Positions 42,227-51,083 of a DNA stretch of 64,000 bases are shown here, piece after piece. The position numbers and the translations under genes were made by a program. The stretch covers positions 1,122,001 to 1,186,000 of the forward strand of contig NC_008700.1 of the NCBI RefSeq assembly GCF_000015245.1, read 5' to 3'. Origin of the DNA: Shewanella amazonensis SB2B. GTDB taxonomy: Bacteria > Pseudomonadota > Gammaproteobacteria > Enterobacterales > Shewanellaceae. Position 1 is the first letter of the stretch, and each line of letters opens with the position of its first letter. The notes under the pieces were generated by a model. The model saw only the letters and a list, made by a program, of their open reading frames with translations. It was not told the origin of the DNA and searched no databases.

Positions 42227-43173
42227 TGGCAAGACGCACCAAAGGGCGCAATATCGACGGTATCGTCCTGCTGGATAAACCCACGGGCATGAGTTCCAAT
42301 CATGCCCTGCAGCGGGTTAAGCGCATTTACAATGCGTCCAAAGCAGGCCATACAGGCGCGCTCGATCCTCTGGCGACCGGCATGTTACCCGTGTGCCTGG
42401 GTGAGGCAACCAAGTTTTCTCAGCACCTGCTGGATGCGGATAAACGTTATCTGGTTACTGCCAAGCTTGGTCAGCGCACTGACACCAGCGATTCCGACGG
42501 CGAAGTGGTCAGTGAGCGGCCATTAAACTTCACCCAGGAAGCGCTGGATGCTGCCTTGGACAGTTTCCGTGGTGATACCCTGCAGGTACCTTCGATGTTT
42601 TCGGCGCTTAAGTATCAGGGCCAGCCCCTGTATAAGTATGCCCGTGAAGGTAAGGAAGTTCCGCGGGAAGCCAGACCCATCACAGTGTTCGAGCTTAACT
42701 TCATCAAGCTTGAAGGTGATGAGCTGACGCTGGATATTCACTGCTCCAAGGGTACATACATACGTACCATCATTGACGATCTCGGTGAGAAGCTTGGCTG
42801 TGGCGCCCATGTGATTATGCTCCGACGCACCGCCGTCGCCGGTTACCCCTACGAGCGTATGGTGACCATCGAAGCGCTTGAAGCATTGCTGGAGCAGGCT
42901 GAAAAGGAGGGCGTTGAACCCAAGACCTTGCTCGACCCGCTGCTGCTGCCGATGGATACCGCTGTCGCCAATTTTCCGGAGGTCAATATTCCGGATGCGG
43001 TTGCGCCTTATTTGATGAACGGTAACCCGGTGCGCGTCGCAGGCGTGTCCAGCGATAGCCTGTTGCGTATTACCCTTGGTGAGGCGCGACGGTTCGTTGG
43101 TGTGGGCGCCATCAATGACGATGGCCTGCTGGCGCCCAAGCGCCTGGTTGTCTTTTACGACGATGAAGCCTAA
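42226..43173 (+). CDS. truB: tRNA pseudouridine-55 synthase TruB
   Basis: This enzyme makes pseudouridine 55 in the T-loop of tRNAs. The 315 residues include the catalytic Asp47 in GHTGALDPLATGMLP, the KRYLVTAKLGQRTDTSD strand, and GTYIRTIIDDLG, followed by a C-terminal PUA-like domain. Its start overlaps the rbfA stop. rpsO follows after about 100 bases with its own ribosome-binding site. Confidence 0.95.
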   Translation: MARRTKGRNIDGIVLLDKPTGMSSNHALQRVKRIYNASKAGHTGALDPLATGMLPVCLGEATKFSQHLLDADKRYLVTAKLGQRTDTSDSDGEVVSERPLNFTQEALDAALDSFRGDTLQVPSMFSALKYQGQPLYKYAREGKEVPREARPITVFELNFIKLEGDELTLDIHCSKGTYIRTIIDDLGEKLGCGAHVIMLRRTAVAGYPYERMVTIEALEALLEQAEKEGVEPKTLLDPLLLPMDTAVANFPEVNIPDAVAPYLMNGNPVRVAGVSSDSLLRITLGEARRFVGVGAINDDGLLAPKRLVVFYDDEA

Positions 43174-43271
43174 AGCGGTTGCTACGGCAGTCGAATGTGG
43201 CTAAAATATCGCGTCTTCTTGGCTGAGTTAGTGATCGGCTGAGACAATTTACTGATATTTTGGAGATATTC

Positions 43272-43541
43272 ATGTCACTAAGTACTGAAGCTAAAGCAAA
43301 AATCCTGGCTGAGTTTGGCCGTGGTGAAAACGACACTGGTTCAACTGAAGTTCAGGTAGCTCTGCTGACTGCTCAGATCAACCACCTGCAGGATCACTTC
43401 AAGACTCATATTCACGATCACCACTCACGTCGTGGTCTGCTGCGTATGGTTAGCTCTCGTCGTAAGCTGCTGTCTTACCTGCAGCGCACCGAGAATGAGC
43501 GTTACAACGCTCTGATCCAGAAGCTGGGTCTGCGTCGCTAA
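43272..43541 (+). CDS. rpsO: 30S ribosomal protein S15
   Basis: This primary-binding protein of the 16S central domain has 89 residues, the family length, from ATG 43272 (GGAG 7 bases upstream); an upstream in-frame start at 43260 is inside the ribosome-binding region. Conserved motifs include GSTEVQVALLTAQINHLQDHFK, DHHSRRGLLRMVSSRRKLL and YLQ. S15 represses its own translation in other bacteria by trapping a pseudoknot; I did not resolve one here. A terminator follows. Confidence 0.96.
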   Translation: MSLSTEAKAKILAEFGRGENDTGSTEVQVALLTAQINHLQDHFKTHIHDHHSRRGLLRMVSSRRKLLSYLQRTENERYNALIQKLGLRR

Positions 43542-43555
43542 TCCAGCGAAGCAAG

Positions 43556-43583
43556 AAAAAAGGAGGCATTTGCCTCCTTTTTT
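43556..43583. terminator. Bidirectional terminator rpsO / GGDEF-EAL gene
   Basis: AAAAAAGGAGGCA-TT-TGCCTCCTTTTTT is fully symmetric, between convergent genes. Confidence 0.9.
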
Positions 43584-43608
43584 CGTTTTTGGGATCAGCT
43601 TTTATTGG

Positions 43609-45651
43609 TTAACCGTGGAGGTTTTGTATTTCTGCTGTCTGTGAACGAATGTATTTCTCTTCAAACTCTTCCATGGGTAATGGCGGGCTGAAGTAAAAGC
43701 CCTGACCGATACCGCACCCGGCAGTTTTTAACCACTGCAGCTGCTGTTCATTCTCAATACCTTCCGCGACAATACGAAGATCCAGCTGTTTCCCCAGCAT
43801 CAGGATGGTCGAAGCGATGGCACTGTCGTTGGGCAGGTCGGTCACGAAGCAGCGGTCAATCTTCATGGTGGTAATCGGCAGGTGTCGCAGGTAAGAAAGC
43901 GACGAGTAGCCGGTACCAAAGTCATCTACTGCAATACCAAAACCGGCATTTTTAAGCTGCTCCAGTTTGCTGATAGCCGTTTCGACGTCGCTCATCAATG
44001 AGGTTTCGGTAATTTCGATTTCCAGTAAATCTGGTGATATTTGATAGCGTAGCGCCATCTGCTTGATGTCGGGCACCAGGCTGGCATCGGCAAATTGCTG
44101 TGATGCCACATTGACTGCGATGGGAATGGCAAAGTTGTACTGCTTTTGCCAGTGGCGCAGTGTTTTACAGCTTTGCTCCAATACCCAGCGGCCTATGGGA
44201 ACGATAATGCCGGTTTCTTCGGCGACTGGAATAAACGACATGGGGCTTATCAGGCGGCCATCTTTTTGCCAGCGGATAAGTGCCTCGCAGCCCATGACTT
44301 TACCTGTGGTCAAATCCAGCTTGGGTTGAAAGTGCAGGACAAACTCGTCGTTTTTCAGCGCATCGTGCAAAGACGCTTCAGTGCGTAAGCGCACGGCAGC
44401 ACGCTCTGTCATTTGCTGTTTAAAGAAGGCCCACTGGTTCGAGCCGGAGGCCTTGGCGCTGTACATGGCGATATCGGCGTGTCGGATAAGGTCCTCCGCA
44501 CTGTTGCCATCTTCAGGGTAGAGGGATATCCCCACAGAGGCAGCAGGGTGGATGGAGTGATCACCAAGCTGGATTGGGTTGTTGAGTTGGACCAATAGCT
44601 TATCTACAAAGTCTGCTGCCATATCGGCGCAGTGGATTTCGTCCGCCAGGATCACGAACTCATCACCACCGAGGCGCGCAACCGTGCCTTTATCGCCCAC
44701 CACCCGCTCCAGTAGCCGCGCGATACGGGCAAGAAACTGATCGCCCAGAGCATGGCCCAGGGAGTCGTTGACGTTTTTAAAACGGTCCAGGTCGATAAAC
44801 AGCAGGGTGAATGAACGCTTGTGAACCCTGGCGCGCTGTATGGTCACTGCTATGGTCTCAAGCAGCAAGGTACGGTTTGGCAGGCCGGTGAGGGGGTCTC
44901 TGGTCGCCATCTTACGCAGCTTGCTTTGTGTCTGGCCGAATTGCAGCAGAATTTGATTCAGCTTGGTGCTTACCAAGCCGAGTTCGTCGTCCTTGTGGGC
45001 GTCTGAAATAGGCAGCAGGTTTTCATCGGGTGACTCGGGCTCAATCTTGTCGATGGCTTCACTTATTCGGGCAATCGGCTGAGTGAGAAAGCGGTGAAAC
45101 ACGATGGACAATACCAGCGTCAGAAACAGTGCTCGCGCCAGGGTTGCCAAAAAACCCACTTTCAACTGGCCGAACAGGGTATTGGCCAGCTCCTGGGTAT
45201 CGTAAAAGATGGTCAGGCTACCAATCAATTGCTGTTGTCTTGAGCCTTCAAAGTAAAAAGGGCGGTACAAAGGACGGGAAATTTCCCGTAAATCCCCGAA
45301 GAGTTCTTCACTTAAACTATTAAAAAAATTTGAGTAGGTGTTCTTGCCGTTGGTGACTGAGACGAACATCGAACCATCGTCCAGTTCGATAACCGAGGCG
45401 CCCACATGTTCGACTTTGAGCACCCCTTCAAGAGTTTGGCGGGCGAGGTTGTCGTCTAACGCCCACACGGCATTGGCTGCAGGTTGTTCAACCGAATCAA
45501 GCAGTTCCTGCTGGCTGGAGGTCAGGGCTTCCCGGGTCGACATTACCATTAGAGCCAGCTCGATGATAAAAATCGCAACAGCAAAAAACAGCGCTGTGAA
45601 GACAACGAGATTGGTTTGTTTCCAGGTAAGTGATTTGAACCGAATCGCCAT
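43609..45651 (-). CDS. Membrane GGDEF-EAL protein (cyclic di-GMP turnover)
   Basis: This is a 680-residue membrane protein. Helix 1 is at about 12-34, a periplasmic sensor of about 120 residues follows, helix 2 is at about 160-180, then come HAMP, a GGDEF domain with an intact GGDEF motif (328-332), and an EAL domain with EAL (456-458) and DDFGTGYSS. Both catalytic motifs are intact, so it could make or break cyclic di-GMP; such hybrids usually act mainly as phosphodiesterases. I chose ATG 45651 over TTG 45654. It is inverted between rpsO and pnp, genes that are adjacent in E. coli; I recall the same insertion in other Shewanella. Confidence 0.92.
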   Translation of the reverse strand: MAIRFKSLTWKQTNLVVFTALFFAVAIFIIELALMVMSTREALTSSQQELLDSVEQPAANAVWALDDNLARQTLEGVLKVEHVGASVIELDDGSMFVSVTNGKNTYSNFFNSLSEELFGDLREISRPLYRPFYFEGSRQQQLIGSLTIFYDTQELANTLFGQLKVGFLATLARALFLTLVLSIVFHRFLTQPIARISEAIDKIEPESPDENLLPISDAHKDDELGLVSTKLNQILLQFGQTQSKLRKMATRDPLTGLPNRTLLLETIAVTIQRARVHKRSFTLLFIDLDRFKNVNDSLGHALGDQFLARIARLLERVVGDKGTVARLGGDEFVILADEIHCADMAADFVDKLLVQLNNPIQLGDHSIHPAASVGISLYPEDGNSAEDLIRHADIAMYSAKASGSNQWAFFKQQMTERAAVRLRTEASLHDALKNDEFVLHFQPKLDLTTGKVMGCEALIRWQKDGRLISPMSFIPVAEETGIIVPIGRWVLEQSCKTLRHWQKQYNFAIPIAVNVASQQFADASLVPDIKQMALRYQISPDLLEIEITETSLMSDVETAISKLEQLKNAGFGIAVDDFGTGYSSLSYLRHLPITTMKIDRCFVTDLPNDSAIASTILMLGKQLDLRIVAEGIENEQQLQWLKTAGCGIGQGFYFSPPLPMEEFEEKYIRSQTAEIQNLHG

Positions 45652-45768
45652 CAATCAGTTTCCGGGCTAATAGAAGCGTTAGGGCAGGTCCGTTCAGGGA
45701 CGGATTTCGCCAGTCCGATAAAAGCCACTGTAGTGAAAAGTTAAAGATTTGTCACCAGATTCCACTCT

Positions 45769-45797
45769 TTAACTATCTACTTGACTTGCAGTATACT
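45769..45797 (+). promoter_or_regulatory. Candidate promoter of pnp
   Basis: TTAACT (45769-45774), a 17-base spacer, then TATACT (45792-45797). This is needed because the inverted gene upstream isolates pnp from the rpsO transcript. Confidence 0.45.
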
Positions 45798-45838
45798 TAC
45801 GCGCGTATTTCAAGGTCATTAATTAAGGAATGGGTCAC

Positions 45839-47938
45839 GTGAATCCTATCGTAAAAAGTTTTGAGTATGGTCAGCATACAGTCACTCTGGAAACAGGCGT
45901 AATCGCTCGTCAAGCCGATGGTGCCGTAATGGCAAGCATGGGCGACACAACTGTACTGGTTACCGTTGTGGGCAAGAAGGAAGCAGACCCAGGCCGTGAC
46001 TTCTTCCCACTTACCGTAAACTACCAGGAAAAAACTTACGCAGCTGGTAAGATCCCCGGTGGCTTCTTTAAGCGTGAAGGCCGTCCATCTGAAGACGAAA
46101 CTCTGATTGCCCGATTGATCGATCGTCCAATCCGCCCCCTGTTCCCTGATGACTTTACCAACGAAGTACAGGTCATCATCACAGTGGTCTCGGTAGACCC
46201 TCAGATTGAGCCGGACATTGTTTCTATGATCGGTACTTCTGCTGCCCTGGCGATTTCAGGTATTCCATTTAACGGTCCTCTGGGTGCTGCCCGCGTGGGT
46301 TATGTGAATGGCGAATACGTGTTGAACCCAGGTGCCGCTGAACTGGCTGGCAGCGAACTGGATCTGGTGGTTGCCGGTACCCAGAGCGCCGTACTGATGG
46401 TGGAATCTGAAGCCAAATCTCTGCCAGAAGAAGTCATGCTGGGTGCCGTAGTGTACGGTCATGACCAGCAGCAGGTTGTTATCAATGCCATCAACGAGTT
46501 TGCTGCCGAAGCCGGTAAGCCACGTTGGAACTGGACTGCACCTGTTAAAAATGAAGCCCTGGTAGCACAAATCAAAGAGCTGGCCGAAGAAGGCCTGACT
46601 GCGGCTTACCAGATCATGGCCAAGCAAGAACGTTACGAAGCCGTTGGTGAAGTAAAGAAAGCCACTATCGCCAAGCTGCAGGAAGCCAATCCTGACGTGA
46701 ACGTACGTGAAGCTGCCGATCTGCTGGGTAGCCTGGAGAAGAACGTCGTTCGCGGCCGCATTATCGCTGGCATGCCACGTATCGACGGCCGTGAGCCAGA
46801 CATGATCCGTGCCCTGTCTGTCATGGCAGGTGTACTGCCACGTACCCACGGCTCTGCCCTGTTCACCCGTGGTGAAACTCAGGCGTTGGTAACCTGTACT
46901 CTGGGTACCGAGCGTGATGCCCAGAAGATTGACTCCATCATGGGCGAGCGCACCAATCGCTTCATGCTGCACTACAACTTCCCTCCATACTCTGTGGGTG
47001 AAACCGGTATGGTTGGCTCGCCAAAGCGCCGCGAAATCGGCCACGGTAAGCTGGCATGGCGCGGTATCAACGCGGTAATGCCATCTGCCGAAGAGTTCCC
47101 ATACTCTGTACGTGTGGTATCTGAAATCACTGAGTCCAACGGTTCTTCTTCCATGGCCTCTGTGTGCGGTACCTCTCTGGCGCTGATGGATGCCGGTGTA
47201 CCTATCAAGACTTCTGTGGCCGGTATTGCCATGGGTCTGGTGAAGGAAGGTGACAACTTCGTGGTTCTGTCTGACATCCTGGGTGACGAAGACCACCTGG
47301 GTGACATGGACTTCAAAGTAGCCGGTACCCGTGATGGTGTTACTGCACTGCAGATGGACATCAAAATCGAAGGTATCACCAAAGAAATCATGGAAATCGC
47401 TCTGCAGCAGGCTTACGGCGCCCGCGTTCACATCCTGAACGTGATGGACCAGGCCATCGGTAGTGCCCGTCCAGATATCTCTGACTTCGCGCCACGTATC
47501 ACCACCATCAAGATCAACCCAGAGAAGATCCGTGATGTTATCGGTAAAGGCGGCGCCGTTATCCGTGCGCTGACTGAAGAAACCGGTACCACCATCGAGC
47601 TGGAAGATGACGGTACTGTGAAGATTGCCTCTAACAATGGCGACGCTACCCGCGAAGCTATCCGCCGCATCGAGGAAATCACCTCAGAAGTGGAAGTGGG
47701 TCGTCTGTACACAGGTAAGGTTATCCGTATCGTTGACTTCGGTGCCTTCGTGAACATCCTGCCCGGCAAAGATGGTCTGGTACACATCTCGCAAATCAGC
47801 GATGAGCGTGTAGCCAACGTATCTGACCACCTGCAACTGAACCAGGAAGTGACCGTGAAGGTCATGGAAGTGGATCGTCAGGGTCGTGTGCGTCTGTCTA
47901 TCAAGGAAGCTCAGGTTAAAGAACCTGCTGCCGAATAA
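45839..47938 (+). CDS. pnp: Polyribonucleotide nucleotidyltransferase (PNPase)
   Basis: This is a phosphorolytic 3'-5' exoribonuclease and part of the RNA degradosome. The protein has 699 residues: two RNase PH domains separated by an alpha domain (the second with GSALFTRGETQALV and DILGDEDHLGDMDFKVAGT), then KH (IRDVIGKGGAVIRAL) and S1 domains. I chose GTG 45839, 9 bases after AAGGA, giving the conserved N-terminus NPIVKSFEYGQ; the in-frame ATG 45830 sits directly on the ribosome-binding site. Unlike in E. coli it cannot be read from rpsO, so autoregulation must act on its own leader. Confidence 0.95.
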   Translation: MNPIVKSFEYGQHTVTLETGVIARQADGAVMASMGDTTVLVTVVGKKEADPGRDFFPLTVNYQEKTYAAGKIPGGFFKREGRPSEDETLIARLIDRPIRPLFPDDFTNEVQVIITVVSVDPQIEPDIVSMIGTSAALAISGIPFNGPLGAARVGYVNGEYVLNPGAAELAGSELDLVVAGTQSAVLMVESEAKSLPEEVMLGAVVYGHDQQQVVINAINEFAAEAGKPRWNWTAPVKNEALVAQIKELAEEGLTAAYQIMAKQERYEAVGEVKKATIAKLQEANPDVNVREAADLLGSLEKNVVRGRIIAGMPRIDGREPDMIRALSVMAGVLPRTHGSALFTRGETQALVTCTLGTERDAQKIDSIMGERTNRFMLHYNFPPYSVGETGMVGSPKRREIGHGKLAWRGINAVMPSAEEFPYSVRVVSEITESNGSSSMASVCGTSLALMDAGVPIKTSVAGIAMGLVKEGDNFVVLSDILGDEDHLGDMDFKVAGTRDGVTALQMDIKIEGITKEIMEIALQQAYGARVHILNVMDQAIGSARPDISDFAPRITTIKINPEKIRDVIGKGGAVIRALTEETGTTIELEDDGTVKIASNNGDATREAIRRIEEITSEVEVGRLYTGKVIRIVDFGAFVNILPGKDGLVHISQISDERVANVSDHLQLNQEVTVKVMEVDRQGRVRLSIKEAQVKEPAAE

Positions 47939-47961
47939 CAGATAGCCATAACGGTTAATTA

Positions 47962-47987
47962 AAGGAGACCTCAGGGTCTCCTTTTTT
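47962..47987 (+). terminator. Intrinsic terminator of pnp
   Basis: AAGGAGACC-TCAG-GGTCTCCTTTTTT. Confidence 0.88.
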
Positions 47988-48118
47988 ATTGGACAGTGAA
48001 AACCGGGCGGACAATTTATAATAAATATCAATGGCTGATGGCGGGCTACAGTATGGATTGCTATGATGGAGCGACACAGGGCCCATTAGGGTTTCTAAGG
48101 TCGAAAGGTGAGAGTTGG

Positions 48119-49024
48119 ATGGAGCTAAAACTCAGAACATTGTTGGTGTCGGCCCTGATTGGGGCAAGTATGATGTCTGGCGGCTGTGCGTCGACCAGTG
48201 GCAACACCTCGCTCAATGATGCAGATGGTCGCTTGGTAGTGGCCCCTCTGTTGCCGGACTACAAGCACGAAGTCAGCCTTGCTCGGCTGAACGAAGTACT
48301 TTCCACCATGGACCTCAACGAAGAGCAATTGGCTCGGGTTTATTACGAGCGCGGCGTGCTTTACGATACTCTGGGGCTGAGGTTGATGGCGCGACTCGAT
48401 TTCCATCAAGCACTGAAAATCCTGCCTAATATCGCTGATGCTTATAATTTTCTGGGTATTTATTACACCCAGGAAGGCGATTTCGATAATGCTTACGAAG
48501 CCTTTGATGCCGTACTCGAGCTTGAACCCAATTATGACTATGCCTATCTGAACCGCGGTATCGCCCTTTACTATGGTGAGCGCAGCGATTTGGCCGTCAG
48601 TGATATGGACATGTTCTTAAGACGCGACCCCTCGGATGGTTACCGGGCGCTTTGGTATTATTTAATTGATACCGAGCTTGACCGACAGAATGCGCTGAAG
48701 AATCTTGCCGAACACAGGCAGTTGCTAAAAGATGACTGGGCCGCCGCCATCGCCGATTTTTATTTGGGTAATGTGAGCAAAAAAGCCCTGTTTGAAAAGG
48801 CGAAACTTGGCCTTAACCATCCGCGTGAATACGCCGAAAGGTTGTGTGAGGCTTACTTCTATGTTGCCAAGGCGGAAGAGTCGTTGGGCAACAAAGATGC
48901 TGCTGCCAACTACTTCCGTTTAGCGCTGGCGACCAACATCTACGACTTTGTCGAACACAGATATGCCAGGGTCGAACTGGCACGTATGGCCGAGCAGGCT
49001 CAGACATCAATTGACAAGCCTTAA
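48119..49024 (+). CDS. nlpI: Lipoprotein NlpI (TPR protein)
   Basis: This is an outer-membrane lipoprotein with tetratricopeptide repeats that, in E. coli, adapts the protease Prc to peptidoglycan endopeptidases. The 301 residues start at ATG 48119 (AAGGTGAGAG upstream); the frame is open further up but the signal peptide begins here. The lipoprotein signal is MELKLRTLLVSALIGASMMSG-GC, with a loose lipobox (SGGC). TPR units occur from about 60 to 180 (YYERGVLYDTLG; AYNFLGIYYTQEGDFDNA; AYLNRGIALYYGE). It follows pnp, the same order as E. coli. Confidence 0.92.
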   Translation: MELKLRTLLVSALIGASMMSGGCASTSGNTSLNDADGRLVVAPLLPDYKHEVSLARLNEVLSTMDLNEEQLARVYYERGVLYDTLGLRLMARLDFHQALKILPNIADAYNFLGIYYTQEGDFDNAYEAFDAVLELEPNYDYAYLNRGIALYYGERSDLAVSDMDMFLRRDPSDGYRALWYYLIDTELDRQNALKNLAEHRQLLKDDWAAAIADFYLGNVSKKALFEKAKLGLNHPREYAERLCEAYFYVAKAEESLGNKDAAANYFRLALATNIYDFVEHRYARVELARMAEQAQTSIDKP

Positions 49025-49086
49025 GCGCTGTCGTTGTACTCAAGGCCAATTTAGGCGAAAATACCCCCCAATTTAGTGCCATTCGA

Positions 49087-49108
49087 GTCGCCGCCTTCGG
49101 GCGGCGAC
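49087..49108 (+). other. Perfect UUCG hairpin upstream of prfC
   Basis: GTCGCCGCC-TTCG-GGCGGCGAC is a 9-bp perfect GC-rich stem with the stable C(UUCG)G loop. No T-run follows. It ends 22 bases before the prfC start, close enough to affect its mRNA stability or translation. Confidence 0.6.
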
Positions 49109-49130
49109 GCTACTTGAAAGAAAGCTATCC

Positions 49131-50717
49131 ATGTCAAATACATTGCTTGCCGAAGTGGCTTCGCGCCGCACCTTCGCCATTATTTCTCACCCGGACGCCG
49201 GTAAAACCACCATTACCGAAAAGGTATTGTTGCACGGCCGCGCCATTCAAAGCGCCGGTACTGTAAAGGGGCGGGGCAGCGGTCAGCATGCCAAGTCTGA
49301 CTGGATGGAAATGGAAAAAGAGCGGGGTATTTCGGTTACCACCTCTGTGATGCAGTTTCCTTACAACAGCTGCCTGGTGAACCTGCTCGATACCCCAGGT
49401 CACGAAGACTTCTCGGAAGATACCTACCGTACCCTGACGGCGGTAGATTCCTGTTTGATGGTGATTGATGCCGCCAAGGGTGTGGAAGACCGTACCCGCA
49501 AGCTGATGGAAGTCACCCGTCTGCGTGATACGCCCATCGTGACCTTTATGAACAAGCTTGACCGTGATATCCGCGATCCCATGGAGCTGCTCGACGAGGT
49601 GGAGACAGAGCTTAACATCCTCTGCGCCCCCATCACCTGGCCTATTGGTTGCGGTAAATTGTTCAAGGGCGTTTATCACCTGCACCGTGATGAAACCATC
49701 CTGTATCAGACTGGCCATGGCCATACCATTCAGGAACTGCGCATTGTAAAAGGCCTGGATAATCCGGATCTGGATGCTGCTGTTGGCAGTGACTTTGCCG
49801 AGCAGTTGCGTGAAGAGCTGGAGCTGGTGCGCGGCGCCTCCAATGAGTTCGACAAGGAACTGTTTTTGAGTGGTGAGCTGACACCGGTTTATTTCGGTAC
49901 CGCCCTGGGTAACTTTGGTGTAGACCATATGCTTGATGGCTTGACCGAATGGGCGCCTGCACCCATGCCACGTGAGACCAGCGAGCGCACCGTGGAAGCC
50001 GGGGAGGACAAGTTCTCGGGCTTCGTGTTTAAAATTCAGGCCAACATGGATCCCAAGCACCGTGACCGTATCGCCTTTATGCGCATAGTGTCGGGCAAGT
50101 ACACCCAGGGCATGAAGATGAAGCACGTGCGCATTGGCAAAACCGTGAACATCTCAGATGCCGTGACTTTTATGGCCGGTGATCGTGAGCGCGCCGAAGA
50201 AGCCTTTGCGGGCGATATTATCGGTCTGCACAACCACGGCACCATCCAGATTGGTGATACCTTTACCCAGGGTGAAGATCTCAAGTTCACCGGTATTCCC
50301 AACTTTGCACCTGAAATGTTCCGCCGTATTCGTCTGAAAGATCCGTTGAAGCAAAAGCAGCTGCTTAAGGGCCTGGTACAACTTTCTGAAGAAGGTGCCG
50401 TACAGGTGTTCCGCCCGCTGGACACCAACGATCTTATCGTTGGGGCTGTGGGGGTGCTGCAGTTTGAAGTGGTAGTTGCCCGCCTCAAGTCCGAATATAA
50501 CGTTGAAGCTATCTACGAGGCGGTCAACGTGGCGACAGCGCGTTGGGTCTATTGTGAAGATGGGCGTAAACTGGAAGAATTCAAACGTAAGTGTTCCACC
50601 AATCTGGCATTGGATGGTGGTGACAATCTCACTTACATTGCCCCCACTATGGTTAATCTGAATCTGTCGATGGAACGTTATCCCGACATTCAGTTTGCCA
50701 AGACCCGCGAGCATTAA
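49131..50717 (+). CDS. prfC: Peptide chain release factor 3
   Basis: This GTPase recycles RF1/RF2 from the ribosome after peptide release. The 528 residues are one fewer than E. coli. The G domain has SHPDAGKTT, the switch region RGISVTTSVM, DTPGHEDFSEDTYR, and NKLD; EF-G-like domains II and III follow. The start is ATG 49131 with AAGAAAG upstream. A strong UUCG hairpin precedes it and a terminator follows. Confidence 0.95.
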   Translation: MSNTLLAEVASRRTFAIISHPDAGKTTITEKVLLHGRAIQSAGTVKGRGSGQHAKSDWMEMEKERGISVTTSVMQFPYNSCLVNLLDTPGHEDFSEDTYRTLTAVDSCLMVIDAAKGVEDRTRKLMEVTRLRDTPIVTFMNKLDRDIRDPMELLDEVETELNILCAPITWPIGCGKLFKGVYHLHRDETILYQTGHGHTIQELRIVKGLDNPDLDAAVGSDFAEQLREELELVRGASNEFDKELFLSGELTPVYFGTALGNFGVDHMLDGLTEWAPAPMPRETSERTVEAGEDKFSGFVFKIQANMDPKHRDRIAFMRIVSGKYTQGMKMKHVRIGKTVNISDAVTFMAGDRERAEEAFAGDIIGLHNHGTIQIGDTFTQGEDLKFTGIPNFAPEMFRRIRLKDPLKQKQLLKGLVQLSEEGAVQVFRPLDTNDLIVGAVGVLQFEVVVARLKSEYNVEAIYEAVNVATARWVYCEDGRKLEEFKRKCSTNLALDGGDNLTYIAPTMVNLNLSMERYPDIQFAKTREH

Positions 50718-50727
50718 TCGCGGAACC

Positions 50728-50753
50728 AAAAGGCGGGGATACCCGCCTTTTTT
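50728..50753 (+). terminator. Intrinsic terminator of prfC
   Basis: AAAAGGCGGG-GATA-CCCGCCTTTTTT. Confidence 0.88.
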
Positions 50754-50777
50754 ATTGCCTGTTGTCTGGAGGTGAGT

Positions 50778-51008
50778 ATGTTGTCCTGGATAAAGCGTGG
50801 TTGGAAAGCGTATACGGATTGGTGTGACCGCATGGGACTGACACCGGAAAATCGACGCTGCTGTGCCCCCAGGTTGGAAGAGCCCGAACTCGCGTCAAAG
50901 CGCGCAAGACATTCCGGGGCAGAACATTCAGGGATGTCCCATGTCACGGTCGCATCTGACGAGTGCCTGACAAAAAACACTGCAAAGAGTGACAGAAGCA
51001 GTGAATAA
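50778..51008 (+). CDS. Small DUF5363-like protein
   Basis: This is a 76-residue basic protein. Its N-terminus is an amphipathic, Trp- and Lys-rich helix (LSWIKRGWKAYTDWCDRMGL), followed by TPENRRCCAPR, a signature I associate with the DUF5363 family of Shewanella and Vibrio small proteins. The C-terminal half is low-complexity and polar. The start is ATG 50778, with GGAGG 6 bases upstream; GTG 50772 is inside that site. The function is unknown; membrane-surface association through the N-terminal helix is plausible. It lies between prfC and a TatD-family gene. Confidence 0.75.
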   Translation: MLSWIKRGWKAYTDWCDRMGLTPENRRCCAPRLEEPELASKRARHSGAEHSGMSHVTVASDECLTKNTAKSDRSSE

Positions 51009-51083
51009 GGTTTTAGAGGGCTGATTTACTGCGCTTATCTGACTACAAGAATTACTTCATCATGAGTACCGGAGGAAAAACCT

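Noticed and set aside
45830..45838. ATG 45830 as the pnp start
   Set aside because: The AAGGA ribosome-binding site directly abuts this ATG; GTG 45839 has proper spacing and gives the conserved N-terminus.
46256..47431. 391-codon frame opposite pnp
   Set aside because: Shadow of pnp; no start signals and no recognisable protein features.
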